The position numbers were made by a program, and so were the translations under genes. Below, piece by piece: positions 58,628 through 64,000 of a stretch of 64,000 bases of DNA. The DNA is taken from positions 126,864,754 through 126,928,753 of the forward strand of contig CP136061.1 in assembly GCA_032622095.1 (NCBI GenBank). Reading direction: 5' to 3'. The notes beneath the pieces are model-generated. The model ran no database searches, was not told where the DNA came from, and saw only the letters and a list, made by a program, of their open reading frames with translations. Every line of letters begins with the position of its first letter. Position 1 is the first letter of the stretch. This DNA is from Siphonodentalium dalli. Its lineage: Eukaryota; Mollusca; Scaphopoda; Gadilida; Siphonodentaliidae.

Positions 58628-60612
58628 GAGTCCCCAGTTTATAGTGGAATTTACAAAACGAGTCCAGTAAATTAGGTCTGGACCGAGACTTTGGCGAAGT
58701 CCAGACCTAATTTACTGGACGAGTTTTGTAAATTCCGATATAAACTGTGGACGAGTTGTAGATTCTATTTATTACATGATCCAAAACCTCGACAAAACAT
58801 ACTTAATTCAAGAAATGGACGCGAAACTAAGATCGGCTTCTATAAGGCATGCGATGGCGTTTCACGTAACTGTGCGTTGTTCGCCCGCGTATAGAAATAG
58901 TCCCAGATAAATAAAAACTCTTTGGCGTATTTACTTCATTTATAATAAAACACATATGTATATATTAATATCGCACATACATAATTATGATGTGGTGCAA
59001 ACTATATGTCAAAAGATGCCCATGTCAAGCATATTCGCATGCCCTATTTCTATGTGGTGTTCGGTATCCCGAGAAATGAGCAAATGCTTGCAGTACGGAA
59101 CAAGCACGATTAGGCCCAAAAAATAATAATATTTGTTTCCGATTACTATGCCCAAAAAATCCAGGTAGGTAGGTAGGGATTTTTTTTTTTTTTGGTAATA
59201 TTTTTTTATTTTTCCCCCGAACAGTTAAGAAGTGCATTAATGCTTACTCTTTATACTTATGTTAATGTTGTCCATGTATATTGTAAGAAAACAGTTAATG
59301 TAGCACAATAATATGATAAGTATTGTCAATGTGGATAAACAAATGCCTCCCAAGCACTCAACTATGCAGTTCTCTTGTAATTATTCTCTCGGTTTAGATT
59401 GTGGTGGCACATCTTCCCCAGAGCACAATATTGACATATCAACAGGCCCAAGATGAACACCACAATAGGGCTTTTCTATGACTTTATAATAACATAACTT
59501 GTATGATATTAATTCAAACCTCACTTATATATTTGGTCATACACCTCAGGACACACCTCCACTGGCAGGATATCTCACATGCGCCTCAGTCACATTGCAC
59601 ATGGTGTAAATGTCCCTCAGTCTCAGACGCCCCTCAATTGCATTGAAATATAAAGACCCACACCACACTGAAAATGGTACCGGTACCAGAGGCCACACCT
59701 TGACTGAGGTACCACACCTCAGCGCTGATTCAAATTGCCCCCAACTTTGAAGTTCCTTATGCACACTGGCATTGCATGCTTGTAAGTTTTATACACCCAT
59801 ACAAACCAGTAAATAATTCCATGTGCTGTTTTTAAATAGTGCCCATCCCAGAAGGGTGTTTTATATGGTAGACATGCAGTCATATTTATACTGTCTGTAT
59901 CCATACTAGTAACTACGCATGCACACTATGAATCCTTGATTGACTGGGGAGAGGAACTTCAAATTCTGATATAGAAAGTCTACTACATGTATATTGCTCT
60001 CTAACAGATAAGACTTCTTCCAACAAGAGATGATAGTTGAACAAAAAAGATTACCACAGGCATGTTTTAAAGACTGCATATTTATTGGTGAGATTGGGAT
60101 TCATCTGCAACCACAAATGGACATATATGTATTTTGATAGAAGTAAATTGTTTTAAAAAATTCCATCTAAAATGATTGCTGCTTAATGTAAACATAGTAT
60201 ATAGTATATATTTAGCGATATAGGTGTGCTTACGTGCCAATTACATACATTAAACAAAATTTATAAAAAAAAAAAAAAAAAAATTGTGTTTGACTTTTGT
60301 AAATGGTATAATAAATAAATCCGAGGCGGGCCGAAAAAATAGGGGCGGGCGCCGATGATCATCTAGCAATATATTTATTATGGCCTAATGGCGTATATTT
60401 AATGAGATCACTTTTCAAACACTTCACTCATTATAGTTTGTTGGAAAAAATATTGGAAACCATAGTATTTTTAGGGAATGTAAACAGACGCCGAATCGGA
60501 AGTCAAAGGTCATCTGGCACTATTTCCTGTTATTAAACGAACGTTTGATAACACAATTTATAGACTGGCTTTATTGCATGGAATACGTGTAGGATCAAGT
60601 AATAAATTGGTT
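58628..60612 (+). mobile_element. Hairpin-led element, copy 2, split by a 1.45-kb insertion
   Basis: 58628-58758 is the hairpin (GTCCCCAGTTTATAGTGGAA and inverse). Sequence up to 58933 and again from 60389 to 60612 matches 29882-30415 in order. The break falls at TGGCGTATTTA (58923-58933), which reappears as TGGCGTATATTTA at 60389-60401. The copy with no insertion is at 29882. Confidence 0.78.
58934..60388. mobile_element. Unidentified insertion of about 1455 bp
   Basis: Interrupts the element above and so is younger than it. Contains the second SINE-like fragment (59108-59190, minus) and an A18 run at 60267-60284. No open frame gives a recognisable domain. The flanking TGGCGTAT(A)TTTA pair may be an imperfect target duplication. 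Confidence 0.55.
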
Positions 60613-61864
60613 TCACGAATGACCAACTCATAGAATTAGTCGTCTTGCACTTAATATGAGAGTATCCAACAACGTGTGCTCTGATAGCAGGAATTTGTTA
60701 CCATAGACTCGAAAATGTCAGTGCCTTATATCTGTTCCGAGACGTCCATGATTCGTGATTTATACCGTGACAAGTTGAAGAATCTAGACCTGGTCACCCA
60801 TTATGTCTTGAGATATTGTGCAAGAACCTTTTCCACCGTTTCTAGCCTTATACCCATTAAATTTACAAGCACAACCCCTTAGTTTGAACTTGGTCTCCAA
60901 TTTGGTTAATGGGTTGGGGTTGGTACCAAACTTTTGTTTGACACCAAAACGAGCCGTTAACGTAATATATTCTTCGAGAAATGGTCGGTCCCACGCTATT
61001 CAGTTGTGGTTTTGAGGGCTGATATCGACAATTCCTCTCGCTGCAGTCTCATAGATTTAGTTTTATCTGTTGTTTCACAGAGAGGGACTTTCTCTGTGGA
61101 CATGGAACGAAAGTCAGTGAGTAAGTTATGTCCTGCATGGTAATCTATAATGGTTGACAATTGACTTGTCCAACTTGAGTTTGATATCTGAGAGATGTTT
61201 CCTCATGTTGATTATGAGTTCATTTTGGTCTGACCTATATTGATATCTCCATGATATAGGGAAGGTAGTGCTGTCACTGATTTTTACGAAAAATATATAT
61301 AGTCCTATCCCTGATTTAGGGAGTCCAATGGTGTTGTTAAAGGTGCATGTACATGGCAATGTCAGTAATGGGGGTTGAAAGATGGGCACACACATGATAA
61401 AAAGGTAACCAAACTTTCTTATAATCATTTCCAATGTACATGAAATGTATGATATAATTCAAAGTTCCAAATTGTCATCGTTGAAACAGGGATGAGTGTT
61501 GATGAATTAGCACCAAAATTTAGTAAGAATTCTTGTCACCATTTTCCACCCAAACTGATATATATATATGTGTTCCCATGACATATGAATCATACTGGTG
61601 TAGTTTTCCGAGGTGGCACAATTCAGAGCACTTAACACTTACACACATTTTAGCCGATTTTCCAATACAAATTTATAAAGGTGTGTTCCCATGATACGAC
61701 GGGTCAAATAGGATGGCTTTAAAGTAGCTAAAATGGTTCTGCCCTGTCAGAAATGGAGATCGGACATCAGAATTTCTAAAGAAAAGTGTCGCCGACTTCA
61801 CCAAACAGATCTATAGTCATCTCCATGATACAACGTATTTTTATGTTTTAATGATATATATAGT
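60613..61864. other. Unannotated; one duplicated GTGTTCCCATGA segment
   Basis: GTGTTCCCATGACATATGAA (about 61569) and GTGTTCCCATGATACGACGG (about 61681) start two diverged copies about 112 bases apart; CTCCATGATACAACG recurs near 61821. Confidence 0.4.
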
Positions 61865-62247
61865 TTAAAGACATATTATGGGCTTAATTGCTCGGGTGTC
61901 TGAAATTGATAAGTTATAATATAGGAACTATATATGCTAACCTGGGGAATGTAGCATTCTACTACAATCGCCGAAAATTTCCAAGAAATCGACCGTTAAC
62001 AATTATACCACTCCATAGAAAACATTGTCTGAACTAGGCTCAATTGTAAATATTTACATCTCGATTTGGGACGCAACTATCGCCGATAAACTAACACAAA
62101 TGATTTCGTTATCCAGAGTCATTTCATTTAGTTAATAAATCAGAATGACGATATATGTCAAATTGGATTAGTATTCGTAAAAAATATCTACTTTGAACAA
62201 GATTATTCTATTTGATCACCTTACCGGAGTATTTCACATCACCTTAA
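61865..62247 (+). mobile_element. TTAA-flanked element, 375-400 bp family (copy 5)
   Basis: TTAA at 61865-61868 and 62244-62247. Ends TTAAAGACATATTATGGGCT and GAGTATTTCACATCACCTTAA. Shares the CTCAATTGTAAATATTTACA and CTACTTTGAACAAGATTATT interior. Confidence 0.85.
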
Positions 62248-63316
62248 ATATTCATGACTGGCGAACCCGAATCGGGATGGGAGTTGGGACACCATACGGG
62301 CGAATCTTTGCCATTGATATAGAATGCAGAACTATATTCATGCAGCCAAATGCTTATATATATATATATAAGCGAATCGATAGACAACATGTTAAAATAT
62401 TGGGTTACTGTTTAATCAAACTTATATGTTATGTTCACATGGAAATTACACCATAGTTTATAACTTTTCTAATTTAGATCTAGGACCACATATGTGCATA
62501 ATATTTACATAATAATTTACTATGTTATAATATAGGTTGTATATACTGTAATTGATATGTATGTTTAACCGAAATGAAACTTATCTTATCGTATCTTATC
62601 AGCGGACTCCCGGCGTCTGAGCATGCATTTCAGAGTTTGCTTTATGATTCTATCCAAAATTGTTATGGATGTTCAGCGTCACAATGACTTTCCAATCGTA
62701 TTGTTCGCAGATTTAGTTTTCGGTTTGTTCGGTTCTAGAATTATTATCACAGGGACCTTCTAGCCACGTCCCTGCAAAGTCATGATTTAAACTGATTTAA
62801 TGTTTCCATTAATTAGCTGTAAGTTCCGGGCTATGAGTATCGAATAACACAGAATAGCCTATACTATTAATATGACATTAGCACACAAAACACAAACAAA
62901 CATACACGTTTTCGCCATTGCACATGCATCCTCACCCTAAAGATGGCCCATGTGCCGGCTGGCCGAAATATAATGATGATATTTTCAAGCAGAAACGGTC
63001 AAAAGTATATCATCCGCATCTTTGACATCCCAAATCTGGTTTGGTGACGTCTCATCGCATGATCGATCCGCGTCTTTGACACCCGAAATTATGATACTTG
63101 ATCGCGGATAGTATTTTTGCGAACCGCTCTGTAGGCTAGACAAATTTATGACTAATTAAACATATATTTTTCTATTGATACACGCATTATCCAGCGTCAA
63201 TGGCTGGTAACTATGTTTCAAACGAACTATACCTAACGTAAAAAAGTGTCTACTATTTATGATAAAATCGGAAATGAGCCGGAATTTCCATTAATTTATC
63301 GGGATGAGAGCAAGCT
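62248..63316. other. Unannotated; isolated hAT-like terminus at about 62757-62774
   Basis: TTCTAGCCACGTCCCTG is the inverse of the CAGGGACGTGGCTAGA end of the 27.5-kb hAT element. No partner end or target duplication was found, so it is a remnant or chance match. A TA microsatellite lies at 62355-62371. Confidence 0.4.
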
Positions 63317-63589
63317 ATGGTCGCTATCACATTGAGGGAACATTCCGCTGTACGAAATTATGTTTTGAATATTGGATATCACCATTCAACTGGGAGATAT
63401 ATAGATTCATCTGATGGAAGATATGTTCATTTATCAAAACCGCATGGTTTGAATGATTTGGCGACACCTTCGGATTTGGCGATATCACGTGAACGGGGGC
63501 GAAGTTACAGAGTTGCAGATACTTCTGAGTGCGACTTGATGTGGTATTGGAAACAACAGGTATTATCTGACGGGTCCGCTTGGTAAATT
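63317..63589 (+). other. Open frame of 89 codons, unrecognised
   Basis: ATG to TAA with fairly even composition (MVAITLREHSAVRNYV to QQVLSDGSAW). No signal peptide, membrane segment or known motif. Could be a chance frame or a retroelement relic; no splice context supports an exon. Confidence 0.2.
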
Positions 63590-64000
63590 ATAAAATGTTG
63601 CAATAAATATATTAAGGACTATGGAATCTCAAATTTCAAAAAATTCAAATAAAATAAAAAATAAATAATAAACAACTTTTAGCCGTATTCAAGCGTGCCT
63701 ACATGCTAAACAAGCTAGATAAAGCACCATAATTGATACTTTTGACACCAGAAACTACAAGCGTATCCCAATTTTAAGACTTCGAAATTTTTTGTTTCCT
63801 CAGTTTTAATGTAAACATGTGTCATAAATTGGCCCAAATAAAACATCTCATGGATATCTACCAGATGGCAGGCAGATCACAACACAGTGAATATCTTGAT
63901 TAGATTAGTCTGTCTGACACATAAACAGCAACCGACCACCCCTCTGACTGGATTATGTGACCAGGAAAGCATGGATGTCCACTAGAACTGATCTCTTTAC
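63590..64000. other. Unannotated
   Basis: AT-rich; A-rich tract at 63637-63672. No supported feature. Confidence 0.4.

Noticed and set aside
59546-59904. Two minus-strand frames inside the 58.9-60.4 kb insertion
   Set aside because: They overlap in different frames, have no motif, and no splice context links them.
62750-62774. Second hAT insertion
   Set aside because: Only one terminus is recognisable; no partner end or 8-bp duplication was found.

Overview
This is a gene-poor stretch of an animal nuclear genome. It is AT-rich (about one third G+C by eye), with kilobase introns, consensus GT-AG splice sites, non-LTR retrotransposons, many small inverted-repeat elements and satellites. The non-LTR types, the many short TACATGTA-like words and the secreted EF-hand gene suggest a marine lophotrochozoan, most likely a mollusc. 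That placement is inference; nothing here fixes the species.

One host gene can be reconstructed. Four coding exons on the minus strand (48379-48146, 45709-45535, 42908-42852, 31562-31255) are flanked by AG/GT sites. Their phases (0, 1, 1) fit exactly and give a 257-residue protein. It has a signal peptide, a short basic four-cysteine segment ending in an RKKR site, a degenerate and a canonical EF-hand, an Asn-Gly run encoded by a hexanucleotide repeat, and an acidic helical tail. The canonical EF-hand loop is completed only when two exons 2.6 kb apart are joined. This is the most interesting part of the window. The product looks secreted and calcium-binding, perhaps a precursor of a basic peptide; no function is known to me.

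The rest is mobile and repetitive DNA. 1-3.4 kb: a two-ORF LINE with intact frames, cut by the window edge. 4.9-8.6 kb: degenerate repeated modules. 12 kb: a 22-bp GC-rich minisatellite. 14.25-17.3 kb: a satellite with a clear 361-bp higher-order dimer. 18.4-20.2 kb: a TTAA-flanked element and a 621-bp inverted-repeat element with a perfect 8-bp target duplication. 22.4-26.2 kb: an interrupted second satellite rich in poly-C. 27.5-28.6 kb: a non-autonomous hAT element with 8-bp target duplication. 33-38 kb (intron 3): tandemly duplicated TTAA elements and a dead LINE reverse transcriptase. 46-53 kb: inverted-repeat elements, one with seven copies of GTTTAAAC, and a retroelement coding fragment. 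53.6-56.7 kb: minisatellites. 57.9-62.3 kb: further element copies, one split by a 1.45-kb insertion.

Several families recur across the window, so it can be read by self-comparison. The 375-400 bp TTAA family has five copies, a hairpin-led family two, a 430-bp family three, and a 510-bp TTAA family two. No rRNA, convincing tRNA, CRISPR array or bacterial-type operon was seen.
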